Source of the DNA: Pseudoalteromonas sp. UG3-2
GTDB taxonomy: Bacteria; Pseudomonadota; Gammaproteobacteria; Enterobacterales; Alteromonadaceae
DNA length: 64,000 nt
Direction: 5' to 3'
Assembly: GCF_037120705.1 (NCBI RefSeq)
Contig: NZ_JAWLJU010000002.1
Coordinates: forward strand, 620,001-684,000
Part shown: positions 8,782-16,948 of the stretch, one piece after another
Position numbering within the stretch: the stretch's first letter is position 1
Layout: each line of letters opens with the position of its first letter
Made by a program: the position numbers and the translations under genes
Notes under the pieces: model-generated
The model's database searches: none
The model's input: only the letters and a program-made list of their open reading frames with translations
Told to the model about the DNA's origin: nothing

Positions 8782-9366
8782 ATGTTTGAGCTGCCATTAG
8801 AAAGAAAATACCTGCTGCCGCCGCTATCACTTGCCTGTATTGCTTCAGTATTGATGCTTTTACAATTAGGTCCTATGTTAGACTTTGACCGCAACGCCAT
8901 CAATCATGGCGAGCTTTGGCGCATCCTAACTGGGCAATTCATGCACAGTAATGTCTACCACTTGCTACTCAATGTGCTGGGTATTGTATTTATTTGGTTA
9001 TTGCACGCCGAATACACTCGACCCCGTCAATATGCCTTTAATGTGTTGTTTTTAGCGCTTTGGACTGGGGTGTTAATCTATTTCTTGGCTCCTAATATAG
9101 TTGTATATACAGGCTTAAGTGGCTTATTACATGGCGTCATTATTTGGGGAGCGGCGCAAGATTGTCGTCGTAACATGGTCACAGGCTACCTTTTATTTAT
9201 TGGCGTTTGGCTTAAAATCGGCTTTGAACAAAGCCAAGGGGCCAGTGTTGAAGTGGCACGTTTAATCGAGTCTCGAGTGGCAATTGAAGCACATTTATAC
9301 GGTGCCGTGGGCGGTGTAATCTTGTTTATTGCTGACTTGCTATATCATCAAAAAAGGCCAGCATAG
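8782..9366 (+). CDS. rrtA: Rhombosortase (rhomboid-like GlyGly-CTERM protease)
   Basis: A 194-residue inner-membrane serine protease with about six membrane segments. It has the rhomboid features WRILTGQFMHSN, HLLLN (N64), the catalytic serine S113 in GLSGLLHG, and H171 in EAHLYG as the likely base. Short length without extra domains is typical of rhombosortase rather than GlpG. The family cleaves the C-terminal GlyGly-CTERM tail of exported proteins. None of the complete proteins in this window ends in a GG-hydrophobic-basic tail, so its substrates must be elsewhere. The stop codon lies in the loop of the terminator shared with the facing gene. Confidence 0.87.
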   Translation: MFELPLERKYLLPPLSLACIASVLMLLQLGPMLDFDRNAINHGELWRILTGQFMHSNVYHLLLNVLGIVFIWLLHAEYTRPRQYAFNVLFLALWTGVLIYFLAPNIVVYTGLSGLLHGVIIWGAAQDCRRNMVTGYLLFIGVWLKIGFEQSQGASVEVARLIESRVAIEAHLYGAVGGVILFIADLLYHQKRPA

Positions 9367-9374
9367 CTGGCCTT
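9351..9374 (-). terminator. Terminator of S9 peptidase gene, overlapping rrtA 3' end
   Basis: A 9-bp perfect stem (AAGGCCAGC / GCTGGCCTT, loop of 3) is followed on the minus strand by six T residues. It overlaps the last codons and stop of the convergent rrtA gene; on the plus strand there is no T-run. Confidence 0.85.
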
Positions 9375-9391
9375 AACAGTTCCTAATCAGA

Positions 9392-11866
9392 TTACAAATT
9401 TTCTTCGAATAACTTGTATATACGACGGTATTCGTCGAGCCAGCTTGACGGCTGTCTAAAGCCGTGTGGTTCAACTGGGTATATCGCTGTTTCAAAGTCT
9501 TCTTTTTCCAATTCAATTAAGCGCTGCACTAAACGCACTACATCTTGAAAGAAAACGTTATCATCAATCATAGGCGCATTAATTAATAGCGCATTTTTCA
9601 AGCCTTCTGCATGATAAATAGGCGAGCTTCTACGATACGCGATTGGATCCACGTCTGGGCGGTTTAAGATATTTGAAGTATAAGGGTCATTATAATAGGC
9701 CCAATCCGTAACCGGGCGTAACGCCGCCCCAGCTTGAAATAGATCTGGCTGAGTAAATAGCGCCATAAAGGTCATAAAGCCACCATATGAGCCACCATAA
9801 GTGCCCACCGCACCACGGTCAACATTGGCATTTTCAACCATCCAATCTACGCCATCTGCCAAGTCTTCAATTTCTGGTTTACCCATATGACGATAAATGG
9901 CTGTACGCCAATCGCGGCCATATCCTTTAGAGCCACGGTAGTCCATGTCCATTACCACATAGCCTTTACTGGCCAGTAAGCTATGGAACATAAACTCTCT
10001 AAAGTAGCCTGACCAACCCATATGTGAGTTTTGTAGATAACCTGCACCATGGTTGAAGATCACGGCTTTGCGCTTACCCGCTTCACCTTCTTTATAATCT
10101 GCTGGGTAATACACTTTCGCGTAAACCGGTTGCTCTTGATGGCTGGATGGTACGGCAACAATTTTTGGCGCAATGAGTTTCTTGTTTAAGAACTCTTCAG
10201 ACACAGTATTGGTCAAGCGCTTCGCAGTGGTATTGGCTTTGGCTTCTGCTACATATAACTCTTCTGGCATCATGATCTTAGAATGAGTAAGCAGCAGTTT
10301 GCTCTCATCTGGACTTAGCTCATAACCAGTCATGCCATCTAAGTCGGTGATCTGTTCACTGTTACCGGTGTTAAGATTAACGCGATAGATTTCATATAAG
10401 CCAGGGTGTTCTTTATTGGCCTTGTAGTAAACGTACTGATTGTCAGCAGTGAGTGTCGGTTCAGAGACCACGTACTGACCTGAGGTCATGGCCTTGGCTT
10501 CACCTTTTAACGGTTTAACATACAAATGGCTATAACCGCTTTGTTCAGAGAGGTAATACAAGGTTTCTTCACCATTTAACCAACCGAAGTCGTTATAGGT
10601 ATAGTTGATCCAAGCTTCATCATGAAGGCGATGCTGAGAAACAAATTGCTGTTTGTCGAAATCAACTGTAGCAATCCATCTGTCTTTGTTATCCCACGCT
10701 CCTAACATCACTGCTACTTGGCTGCCGTCACTATTCCATTGAATGGCCGACTGGCTCCAGCCCCAAGTATCGATAAGGTTTATGGCACGTGGTGCTTTCT
10801 CATTTTGGTAGGTTTCACCGCGAGCTTCTGCGTTCTCACGCTTCACCTCTGCAAGAACGTCTTCATCAAAGCCAGGTAAGGTGTCATAGCTTAAAGCCAC
10901 TTGCTGTGATTTTGCAATGTCGATAAAAATAACTTCAGACGCCATCGGCTTGGCATCTGCCACGCGCTGTCTTGCTTTAACCGCTTCAATATTGCCGTCT
11001 TGGCTTACGTAGTTAGGCATGATATCAGTGTCTGCGCGGCGAGGCTTATCGTCGGTGATCACGGCAATTAGCTTATCACCACTGGGAGCAAGGCTCATTG
11101 AAATGAGGGTTTTGCCTTTGCCAAGGTAAAACTGGTTGTCTTGAATGCTGTGATTATTCGCTTTTAGCGCATCATTGCGCTGCTCTTTGTCTAAGCTGTT
11201 TTTATGCGTTAATGCTACGTACTCAATAAGTTGGTGCTGCTCTTCAGCAATAAACCCAGAGGGCTCAGCGGTGCCTTTAGGCTCATCTGCCAAGTGTAAT
11301 TTCACTAACTCTTTGGTCAAGCCAGTCTCTAAGTCCACCGCATACATGGCATTTCCTGAGCGATATGCTAAGCGATTACCAGTTAAAAATTGTGGTGCGT
11401 ATTCATAACTGGAAGAGTGAGTGATTTGAGTCAGAGCATTGGTTTTGGTGTTCTTTAAAAAAATATTACCCTTAAACTGATACGCTTGCAGATCGCCTTG
11501 ATACACGGCATTACTGCTGCCTGTGGTATGCAATTCAGCCAGCTCAACCGCAGCAGGCTCAGCGTCAGCTGTGACAGAGAAGACGTCTCTTAATTCTGTT
11601 CCAGCTTGCTTTCTTTTATAAAAAATGGTGTTGCTATCGGCGCCCCAATAAGCGCCCTCTGGTTGGCGCCCTAACCAATCTGGATGCGCCATTGCTTGCT
11701 CAAGGGTAATTTGTTCACCGCCAAAATCAACTGGAGTGGCGACCACTGAAGGAACAGGATTGGATTTTACTGCTTGGTTGGATTCAACTTTATTAGCCGT
11801 TGCTTGGCAACCGCTTAAAAACAGGGTCGAAGCAACCGCTGCTGAGATGAGGGAGAGTTTTAACAT
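9392..11866 (-). CDS. S9-family prolyl oligopeptidase-like lipoprotein
   Basis: An 824-residue exported peptidase. A lipobox LSGC puts the lipidated cysteine at C20, so it is probably anchored to a membrane facing the periplasm. A long beta-propeller region carries DPP-IV-type blades, followed by an alpha/beta hydrolase domain with nucleophile S693 in GGSYGGF, acid D768 or D769 in MIDDNVF and base H801 in EPHGF. It should release dipeptides or acyl-amino acids from peptides, fitting a protein-degrading marine life style. Alternative names are DPP-IV-like or acylaminoacyl peptidase; specificity cannot be read. Confidence 0.9.
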   Translation of the reverse strand: MLKLSLISAAVASTLFLSGCQATANKVESNQAVKSNPVPSVVATPVDFGGEQITLEQAMAHPDWLGRQPEGAYWGADSNTIFYKRKQAGTELRDVFSVTADAEPAAVELAELHTTGSSNAVYQGDLQAYQFKGNIFLKNTKTNALTQITHSSSYEYAPQFLTGNRLAYRSGNAMYAVDLETGLTKELVKLHLADEPKGTAEPSGFIAEEQHQLIEYVALTHKNSLDKEQRNDALKANNHSIQDNQFYLGKGKTLISMSLAPSGDKLIAVITDDKPRRADTDIMPNYVSQDGNIEAVKARQRVADAKPMASEVIFIDIAKSQQVALSYDTLPGFDEDVLAEVKRENAEARGETYQNEKAPRAINLIDTWGWSQSAIQWNSDGSQVAVMLGAWDNKDRWIATVDFDKQQFVSQHRLHDEAWINYTYNDFGWLNGEETLYYLSEQSGYSHLYVKPLKGEAKAMTSGQYVVSEPTLTADNQYVYYKANKEHPGLYEIYRVNLNTGNSEQITDLDGMTGYELSPDESKLLLTHSKIMMPEELYVAEAKANTTAKRLTNTVSEEFLNKKLIAPKIVAVPSSHQEQPVYAKVYYPADYKEGEAGKRKAVIFNHGAGYLQNSHMGWSGYFREFMFHSLLASKGYVVMDMDYRGSKGYGRDWRTAIYRHMGKPEIEDLADGVDWMVENANVDRGAVGTYGGSYGGFMTFMALFTQPDLFQAGAALRPVTDWAYYNDPYTSNILNRPDVDPIAYRRSSPIYHAEGLKNALLINAPMIDDNVFFQDVVRLVQRLIELEKEDFETAIYPVEPHGFRQPSSWLDEYRRIYKLFEENL

Positions 11867-11964
11867 AACAAAGTGCTTTCTTATAGTAGTTAAATTTGTT
11901 CAATTTAAGCAGAAATGCACAGCAATATCGACCGCTTTAAGATTAAAAGCCGCTGCGGCAAGAT

Positions 11965-11992
11965 AAAAAAAGGCCAGCAAGGGATGCTGGCC
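11965..11992 (-). terminator. Terminator downstream of purEK region
   Basis: The stem GGCCAGCA / TGCTGGCC with a 5-base loop is followed on the minus strand by seven T residues. It lies 174 bases beyond the purK stop, so the transcript would carry a long structured tail. Confidence 0.85.
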
Positions 11993-12165
11993 AAATACTC
12001 TCTGCGCTCACATAGTCGTTGATGGACAACGAGTATGAAGTGAGGCCTATCCAAGCCTCATAATAATAGACCGCAGTAAAATGGGTGAGTTCAAAAAAAA
12101 TTGCATTTTTAGCAAATTCTCTGAACTCAAAATGTATCTTATTGCTGAACAACAAGATAGCGCTA
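11993..12165 (-). ncRNA. Structured purK 3' region, candidate sRNA or 3' UTR
   Basis: Between the purK stop and a strong terminator the minus strand holds several inverted repeats: GAGTTCA/TGAACTC (12087-12093 with 12122-12128, with a second pairing inside), a GAGGC/GCCTC type pair near 12042-12060, and CGTTG/CAACG near 12017-12031. A 70-codon open frame spans it but has no ribosome site and no family resemblance that I can see. I read it as a structured 3' UTR that could release a small RNA; this is inference. Confidence 0.3.
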
Positions 12166-13314
12166 TTAATTTAGTAATAGCTGCCTTGCAGTGGCCATTA
12201 CACCGGGATAATCTTGCTCCGGTAGCACCTCAGCTAACTCAGCTAAGACTTCCCCAAGCTGATGCAGTGACGCAGCAGAAGCATTGATGTGACCCATCTT
12301 GCGACCTGGCTTTTGACTCTTTCCATACCAATGACTGGTGACCCCAGGCACTTTTAGTACAGAGGTGGGAATACTACTTTGACCAAGCACATTTATCATT
12401 GCTGTTGGTCGTAATAAGCTCGTATCGCCAATAGGCAAGCCTGCAACCGCACGCATGTGATTTTCAAATTGGCTGACATGGGCACCTTGTTGTGTCCAGT
12501 GACCAGAGTTATGAACACGAGGGGCAATTTCGTTAACCAGAAGCTGGCCTTCAACATCAAAAAACTCAATCGCCAACACGCCAACGTAGTCCAATTCACT
12601 GGCTAGTTTTTCGAATGCTTGCTCTGCTTGTGTTTGAATAGCCGCTTTTTCTTTACCAGCAACCGACAAGGTTAATACGCCATTGGTGTGTTGGTTTTCG
12701 GTCAGTGGATAAATGTTACATTCACCACTTTTACTACGTACACCGATGATTGATACTTCGCGGTCAAACGGGATCATTTTTTCAGCCACGATAGTATGTG
12801 GTGCCTGAGCACTGCCCGCTTGTAAAAAAGCCGACATTTCTTGCCAAATGGCATCAATTTCTTGCTCTGACTTGACTCGCCACTGCCCTTTGCCATCGTA
12901 TCCAGCTTGGCAGGTTTTCACCACCATAGGCATACCTAAAGCCGCGATGGCATCAATAAAATGATGCTTTTCGGTGATGATTTTAAACGGAGCACATGGC
13001 ACTCCAGCTTTTTCTAACAAAGCCTTTTCTTTTTCTCTGTCACCACCAGTGGCAATGGCTTGCTCACCAGGGTAAAACTTACCACTTTGTTGGCATTGAG
13101 AAAGCACATCGCTTGGAATATGCTCAAACTCAGCCGTGATAGCATCGGCTTTGGCAATGGCTTGGCTTAATGAGTCAGGATAGCTTTCAAAAGTGACGGG
13201 GTTAATCACCGTTTTACTACCAACATCGTAAGCCAAAACGTGAATATCTAGGTGAGTGGCAGACAAGCTCATCATTCTAGCAAGCTGGCCTGCGCCTAAA
13301 ATGAGGATGTTCAT
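12166..13314 (-). CDS. purK: 5-(carboxyamino)imidazole ribonucleotide synthase
   Basis: PurK uses ATP and bicarbonate to carboxylate AIR to N5-CAIR in purine synthesis. The 382-residue protein is an ATP-grasp enzyme: N-terminal ILGAGQLARM, central VVKTCQAGYDGKGQW ATP-binding loop, and EIAPRVHNSGHWT metal-binding segment. It begins 2 bases after the purE stop, so the two are one operon, the usual order. Length is slightly above E. coli PurK. Confidence 0.96.
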   Translation of the reverse strand: MNILILGAGQLARMMSLSATHLDIHVLAYDVGSKTVINPVTFESYPDSLSQAIAKADAITAEFEHIPSDVLSQCQQSGKFYPGEQAIATGGDREKEKALLEKAGVPCAPFKIITEKHHFIDAIAALGMPMVVKTCQAGYDGKGQWRVKSEQEIDAIWQEMSAFLQAGSAQAPHTIVAEKMIPFDREVSIIGVRSKSGECNIYPLTENQHTNGVLTLSVAGKEKAAIQTQAEQAFEKLASELDYVGVLAIEFFDVEGQLLVNEIAPRVHNSGHWTQQGAHVSQFENHMRAVAGLPIGDTSLLRPTAMINVLGQSSIPTSVLKVPGVTSHWYGKSQKPGRKMGHINASAASLHQLGEVLAELAEVLPEQDYPGVMATARQLLLN

Positions 13315-13315
13315 A

Positions 13316-13798
13316 TTATTCCGCAGGATTTGGGTTAGCGAGTACAGTGTCAGTTTGTGCTTTTCTAAATGCTTCTACTTTGGCGAGCAACTCAGGCTGC
13401 TGACAACCTAGAATTTGTGCTGCAAGGAGACCAGCATTGGCAGCGCCAGCATCGCCGATTGCTAAGGTACCTACGGCCACCCCTTTAGGCATTTGGCAGA
13501 TTGACAGTAATGAATCTACGCCATTAAGGGCTTTTGATTTAACCGGTACACCCAGTACTGGTAAGCTGGTAAAAGCAGCCGCCATACCAGGTAAGTGCGC
13601 AGCGCCGCCAGCACCGGCAATAATGACTTTGATACCGCGCTCTGCTGCCGTTGATGCATAATCAGCTAATAACTGTGGAGTGCGGTGTGCAGAGACCACT
13701 TTGGTTTCATACTCAACGCCAAATTTATCCAGCATTTCGGCTGCATGTTGCATGGTAGGCCAATCCGATTTTGAGCCCATAATGATGCCAACGGTCAT
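13316..13798 (-). CDS. purE: N5-CAIR mutase
   Basis: PurE converts N5-CAIR to CAIR in the purine pathway. The 160-residue protein begins with the class I signature [13 protein letters not shown], and has SAHRTP near residue 41 and [12 protein letters not shown] near 62, which bind the nucleotide and phosphate. An AGGA ribosome site stands 8 bases before the ATG. It leads the purE-purK operon. I looked for a PurR box upstream and saw only a poor match near 13862-13880. Confidence 0.97.
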   Translation of the reverse strand: MTVGIIMGSKSDWPTMQHAAEMLDKFGVEYETKVVSAHRTPQLLADYASTAAERGIKVIIAGAGGAAHLPGMAAAFTSLPVLGVPVKSKALNGVDSLLSICQMPKGVAVGTLAIGDAGAANAGLLAAQILGCQQPELLAKVEAFRKAQTDTVLANPNPAE

Positions 13799-14000
13799 AA
13801 TAATTCCTCGACTAATTTTGAACGATACTTACCAACTAACGATAAACTGCGGCTTATTCCCCTGCGTTTACTTGCAAAAGTATACGGTCTGGCCCACTGC
13901 TGCTTAGAAAGCAGCGAGCTGAAAATGCAGTGATTACCGTTAAAGATACCGGCGCTATTATACCTAAGTTCATCATTAATGCGAAGAATCTACTTAGCGC

Positions 14001-14219
14001 TTATGACGGTTTAGCTTGAATAGACTTTTTTGCTTGCATTTTACTGGCGTGTGAACGCTTGTAGTAATAAATAAAGTGCTTGGGACCCAGGATAATTGCA
14101 AGTAAGCCTAACCCCCCTGGAACCAAAACACACTTTAAAGCTGGCCCCAAAATAAAACTATAAAAAGTGATAAAAGGAATAAATAGTAAGTAGCCAATTA
14201 ACTGTGGCAAGATGTTCAT
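14001..14219 (-). CDS. Small two-helix membrane protein of unknown function
   Basis: I do not recognise this 72-residue protein. The start at 14219 is set by an AAGGA ribosome site 7 bases upstream; a longer frame to 14273 lacks one. It has two hydrophobic segments (about residues 5-24 and 27-45) and a basic, lysine-rich C-terminus that should face the cytosol. It is divergent from a TetR-family gene 125 bases away, and a double palindrome lies in its leader, so it is probably the regulator's target. Confidence 0.6.
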   Translation of the reverse strand: MNILPQLIGYLLFIPFITFYSFILGPALKCVLVPGGLGLLAIILGPKHFIYYYKRSHASKMQAKKSIQAKPS

Positions 14220-14238
14220 GGTATTATCCTTATAAAAT

Positions 14239-14272
14239 TGAACGCGCTCATTTATTTTAGTGAGCACGCTCA
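14239..14272. promoter_or_regulatory. Tandem palindromes, probable TetR-family operator
   Basis: Two related 12-bp palindromes, TGAACGCGCTCA (14239-14250, one mismatch) and TGAGCACGCTCA (14261-14272, perfect), have centres 22 bp apart, two helical turns. The two sites are also inverted copies of each other (ATTGA..GCTCA arms, 12 of 14 matching). They lie between the divergent TetR gene and the small membrane protein gene, the usual place for an operator. Confidence 0.6.
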
Positions 14273-14344
14273 ATTAACGCAAGTAATTCTCCTGCCGTTA
14301 CCATTTTGTGGTATAGTATAAGACTTGATATTAGAGATAAGCTT

Positions 14345-14866
14345 ATGAAAAAAAGAGAAATAACTAGAAATAAAATTCTCCAATCTGGCTGGAGTTTATT
14401 TCAGCAAAAAGGCTATGCCGACACCACCAGTCGTGAAATTGCACACCATGCTGGCGTTGCATCGGGCACCGTTTTCTCCCACTTTCCAAGTAAGCTTGAT
14501 ATTTTAAAAGTGGCAATGCTACAGCAGTTGGACACAATCATTGCACATGCTAAGCAAAGCGATCAGCAGCACAGCGCGAGATTAAAACTGCGTCATTACG
14601 CAAGCCACTTATACCAGTTTTATTTAAGTCATCGCGAATTTAGCAAAGAGCTACTGGGCAACTTAATTTGGCAAGCGCCTTTTTTTCAGCAGCAACTCGA
14701 GCTATTTAAATCTTTATTGTTTAGCGAACAAGCTTATCAGCCAGAAAAGGCCGCGCTAATGATGGATAGTTACTTTATGACTCTGTTAGAAGGACTCAAC
14801 GATCCTAACAGCTCTGTTGATTCTATGCTTACTACCCTATCGCAGAAGTTAAAATTGATAGCCTAG
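14345..14866 (+). CDS. TetR/AcrR-family transcriptional regulator
   Basis: A 173-residue regulator. The N-terminal 60 residues form the TetR helix-turn-helix, with TRNKILQSGWSLFQQKGYAD and TSREIAHHAGVASGTVFSHF as recognition region; the rest is an all-helical ligand domain without recognisable pocket. The ATG at 14345 places the basic KKRE segment at the N-terminus as usual; an upstream in-frame start at 14306 would run through the promoter. It is divergent from the small membrane protein gene and probably represses it, and itself, through the tandem palindromes at 14239-14272. Confidence 0.9.
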   Translation: MKKREITRNKILQSGWSLFQQKGYADTTSREIAHHAGVASGTVFSHFPSKLDILKVAMLQQLDTIIAHAKQSDQQHSARLKLRHYASHLYQFYLSHREFSKELLGNLIWQAPFFQQQLELFKSLLFSEQAYQPEKAALMMDSYFMTLLEGLNDPNSSVDSMLTTLSQKLKLIA

Positions 14867-15015
14867 TTATTCATGTATGATGTGTTCTTTGTATAATATT
14901 CATATAAAATAACTTGTGCTTTTATGTTGCAGCACATATAAAACATCTTAAGACGGAGTAATAAGCAAGTGCTTGGGAAAATTGCTTCTGTTTTTTTATG
15001 TTTAACGAGGTCAAC

Positions 15016-15876
15016 ATGAAACGCGTCATTCTTTTCCTACTCACTAACTTAGCAGTTATGCTGGTACTGGGTGTGGTGTTATCTATTCTAATGTCGGTAT
15101 TCGGTATTTCTAGCCGAAGCTATTCTGGCATCATGATCATCGCCGCAGTATTTGGTTTTGGCGGTGCCTTTATTTCATTGTTTATGTCGAAATGGATCGC
15201 CAAAAAATCCACTGGAGCTTTTGTCATCGAACAACCACGAAACGAGACTGAGCACTGGCTTGTGTCAACGGTTGCTGCACAATCTCAACAAGTCGGTATT
15301 GCTATACCTGAAGTAGCCATTTACGACAGCCCAGAAATCAACGCCTTTGCTACCGGGCCAAGTAAAAACAACAGTCTTGTTGCGGTCAGTTCAGGGCTAT
15401 TAAACAACATGGACCGCGACCAAGCTGAAGCGGTTCTCGCTCATGAGGTTTCTCATGTTGCCAATGGCGATATGGTCACCCTGACCTTGATCCAAGGCGT
15501 GGTCAATACTTTCGTGATTTTCTTTGCCAAAGTGTTGGCCGGCATTGTCGATAACTTTTTAAATAGCGATGAAGAAGAGTCAGGCGGCAGTTGGACTTAC
15601 TTTATTTTCGATATGATTTTCCAAATCCTATTTGGTATTTTGGCCTCTATCGTGGTGGCTTATTTTAGTCGTAGAAGAGAGTTTGCCGCCGACCAAGGCG
15701 CCGCAGATTTAGTTGGTGCACACAAGATGCGCTCAGCGTTAGAACGCTTAAAGTACAACCATGAATCACAACTCGAAGGCTCGATGATGGCCTTTGGTAT
15801 TGCTTCAGGCAAATCAATCGCTGACTTTTTCGCGTCACACCCGCCATTGGATGAACGCATCAAAGCTCTTTCTTAA
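15016..15876 (+). CDS. htpX: Membrane zinc metalloprotease HtpX
   Basis: HtpX is an inner-membrane M48 protease that degrades misfolded membrane proteins together with FtsH. The 286-residue protein has two N-terminal membrane helices (about 4-25 and 32-55), zinc motif HEVSH (H143, E144, H147), two more hydrophobic segments, and the downstream zinc ligand in [12 protein letters not shown]. An ACGAGG ribosome site precedes the ATG at 15016, favouring it over an in-frame ATG at 14998. I saw no convincing sigma-32 or CpxR site upstream. A strong terminator follows. Confidence 0.96.
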   Translation: MKRVILFLLTNLAVMLVLGVVLSILMSVFGISSRSYSGIMIIAAVFGFGGAFISLFMSKWIAKKSTGAFVIEQPRNETEHWLVSTVAAQSQQVGIAIPEVAIYDSPEINAFATGPSKNNSLVAVSSGLLNNMDRDQAEAVLAHEVSHVANGDMVTLTLIQGVVNTFVIFFAKVLAGIVDNFLNSDEEESGGSWTYFIFDMIFQILFGILASIVVAYFSRRREFAADQGAADLVGAHKMRSALERLKYNHESQLEGSMMAFGIASGKSIADFFASHPPLDERIKALS

Positions 15877-15885
15877 TGCCTTAAC

Positions 15886-15916
15886 ACGACAGCTCCTATA
15901 AGTGAGCTGTCGTTTT
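15886..15916 (+). terminator. Terminator of htpX
   Basis: A 10-bp perfect stem (ACGACAGCTC / GAGCTGTCGT, loop of 8) is followed by TTTTCTCT. The stop codon of the facing GNAT gene lies in the loop. Confidence 0.88.
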
Positions 15917-16417
15917 CTCTGTAATGACTACGTTATCTAACTCTTTGCGGTATACGTGTTGCTGTGTTAATTCGCTAAAGCCCAGTCTGGTGATGAGTGT
16001 TTTTGACCGCAGGTTGTTTGGGTGCACTTGAGCAAATACGGTGTTGTGCTGAAATGGCAAATTACTAGGCTGCGCAAAAAGAGCGCTAATAGCTTCGTAC
16101 ATAATTCCTTTGCCCCAGTAGTTTGGCGCTAGCTCATAGCCAATATTGACACCCGCTTCACTATCATGCTCTTGATAGAAACCCACGCTCCCTAACAAAC
16201 TAAGACGGTGTTTGCTGAATATACCAAAACGGCCACCGCAGTTATTCAGTCGCCTTTCTATGTCTAATTGGATCATGCACTTCAAGTCAGTGGCAGACAA
16301 ATTATCACCATAGTCATTAAACTGCTTAACCGCGACATGATTTAATAAAGGCAATAATGCCGAGTTATCTCGGTGTGTAATGGGTCGCAGCAACAGCCGC
16401 GCGGTTGTAAGGGCCAT
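15896..16417 (-). CDS. GNAT-family N-acetyltransferase (RimJ/RimL-like)
   Basis: A 173-residue acetyltransferase starting TARLLLRPITHRDN, the typical N-terminus of RimJ/RimL-like GNAT enzymes. It contains the strand GSVGFYQE, then IGYELAPNYWGKGIMYEAI, where the acetyl-CoA-binding loop (Q/RxxGxG/A-like PNYWGKGI) is visible, and the LRSKTLITRLGF helix. The substrate may be a protein N-terminus, an amino acid or a small amine. It faces htpX and shares its terminator region. A dispersed repeat sits in its upstream region. Confidence 0.85.
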   Translation of the reverse strand: MALTTARLLLRPITHRDNSALLPLLNHVAVKQFNDYGDNLSATDLKCMIQLDIERRLNNCGGRFGIFSKHRLSLLGSVGFYQEHDSEAGVNIGYELAPNYWGKGIMYEAISALFAQPSNLPFQHNTVFAQVHPNNLRSKTLITRLGFSELTQQHVYRKELDNVVITEKTTAHL

Positions 16418-16515
16418 AATCAAATGGGTTTGAAATTTTTTTAGATAATAGCACCAATTCGACCAAGTTATTATTCAGATTTATGATCTTTATGATTTAT
16501 CGTATACTGCGCCTA

Positions 16516-16676
16516 ATACCAATTCGTTTAATTAAGTGGTCTATTTGAGGCAAGAAAATTCTGTCGATAACCAGGCAAAAATTTTGCTATTTAGTTGTTC
16601 TAAATAAGAAATTTTTAACGTAGTTAGCGTCGAATTTGCTCCCTCAAATTGAGCAAGTATTAATGCGGGTTGGTAT
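16516..16676. repeat. Dispersed structured repeat, copy 1 (161 bp)
   Basis: This copy is closely similar over its full length to 58819-58980. Both begin ATACC(A/T)ATTCG and end CGG(G/A)T(T/C)GGTAT, giving imperfect terminal inverted repeats, and both can fold into one long hairpin: CTCAAAT-type outer arms, AAAAATTT/AAATTTTT, and an inner TATTTAG-TTGTT-CTAAATA stem. No open frame is present. It resembles a MITE or REP-like element and occupies most of the region between the GNAT gene and the small gene at 16715. Confidence 0.8.
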
Positions 16677-16714
16677 AAAACTTACCTTTGGCCATAGTAG
16701 TTAGGAACGAATAA

Positions 16715-16912
16715 ATGAGTGATGATTTTGTTGTTATCCCACCAACGACCAAAGTGTACTGCCCGGAGCGTGGAGAGGGTTGGACATTAACGGGGATCAC
16801 CGGAATTGACGAGAATACTTCAGTTATGTTTTCTGGGGTGCGCTATACCATAAGCGCCAAAAAAATCGTTGAAGAGCTGTTGCCAAACTACCAAAATCGG
16901 CAAGCAGATTAA
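16715..16912 (+). CDS. Small hypothetical protein, 65 residues
   Basis: I do not recognise this protein. It is acidic at the start (MSDDFVVIPP), contains KVYCPERGEGWTLTGITGI, and looks like a compact mostly-beta cytosolic fold with no signal or membrane segment. An AGGA ribosome site 9 bases upstream and a strong terminator 5 bases after the stop support a real gene. The dispersed repeat ends 38 bases before the ATG, so the promoter must lie in or beyond the repeat. Confidence 0.65.
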   Translation: MSDDFVVIPPTTKVYCPERGEGWTLTGITGIDENTSVMFSGVRYTISAKKIVEELLPNYQNRQAD

Positions 16913-16917
16913 TAGAC

Positions 16918-16942
16918 AAAAGCGGCCATTTTAGCCGCTTTT
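16918..16942. terminator. Bidirectional terminator between small gene and bioD
   Basis: The stem AAAAGCGGC / GCCGCTTTT with a 7-base loop is followed by ATTTGTTT on the plus strand; the A-run on its left gives a T-run for the convergent bioBFCD transcript. Confidence 0.85.
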
Positions 16943-16948
16943 ATTTGT

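Noticed and set aside
11943..12155. 70-codon minus-strand open frame between purK and its terminator
   Set aside because: It has no ribosome site, reads through the terminator stem, and shows no protein-like pattern; I treat the region as structured RNA instead.
13850..13880. Possible PurR operator upstream of purE
   Set aside because: The best stretch matches only the outer bases of the PurR pattern and lacks the central CG, so I do not support it.
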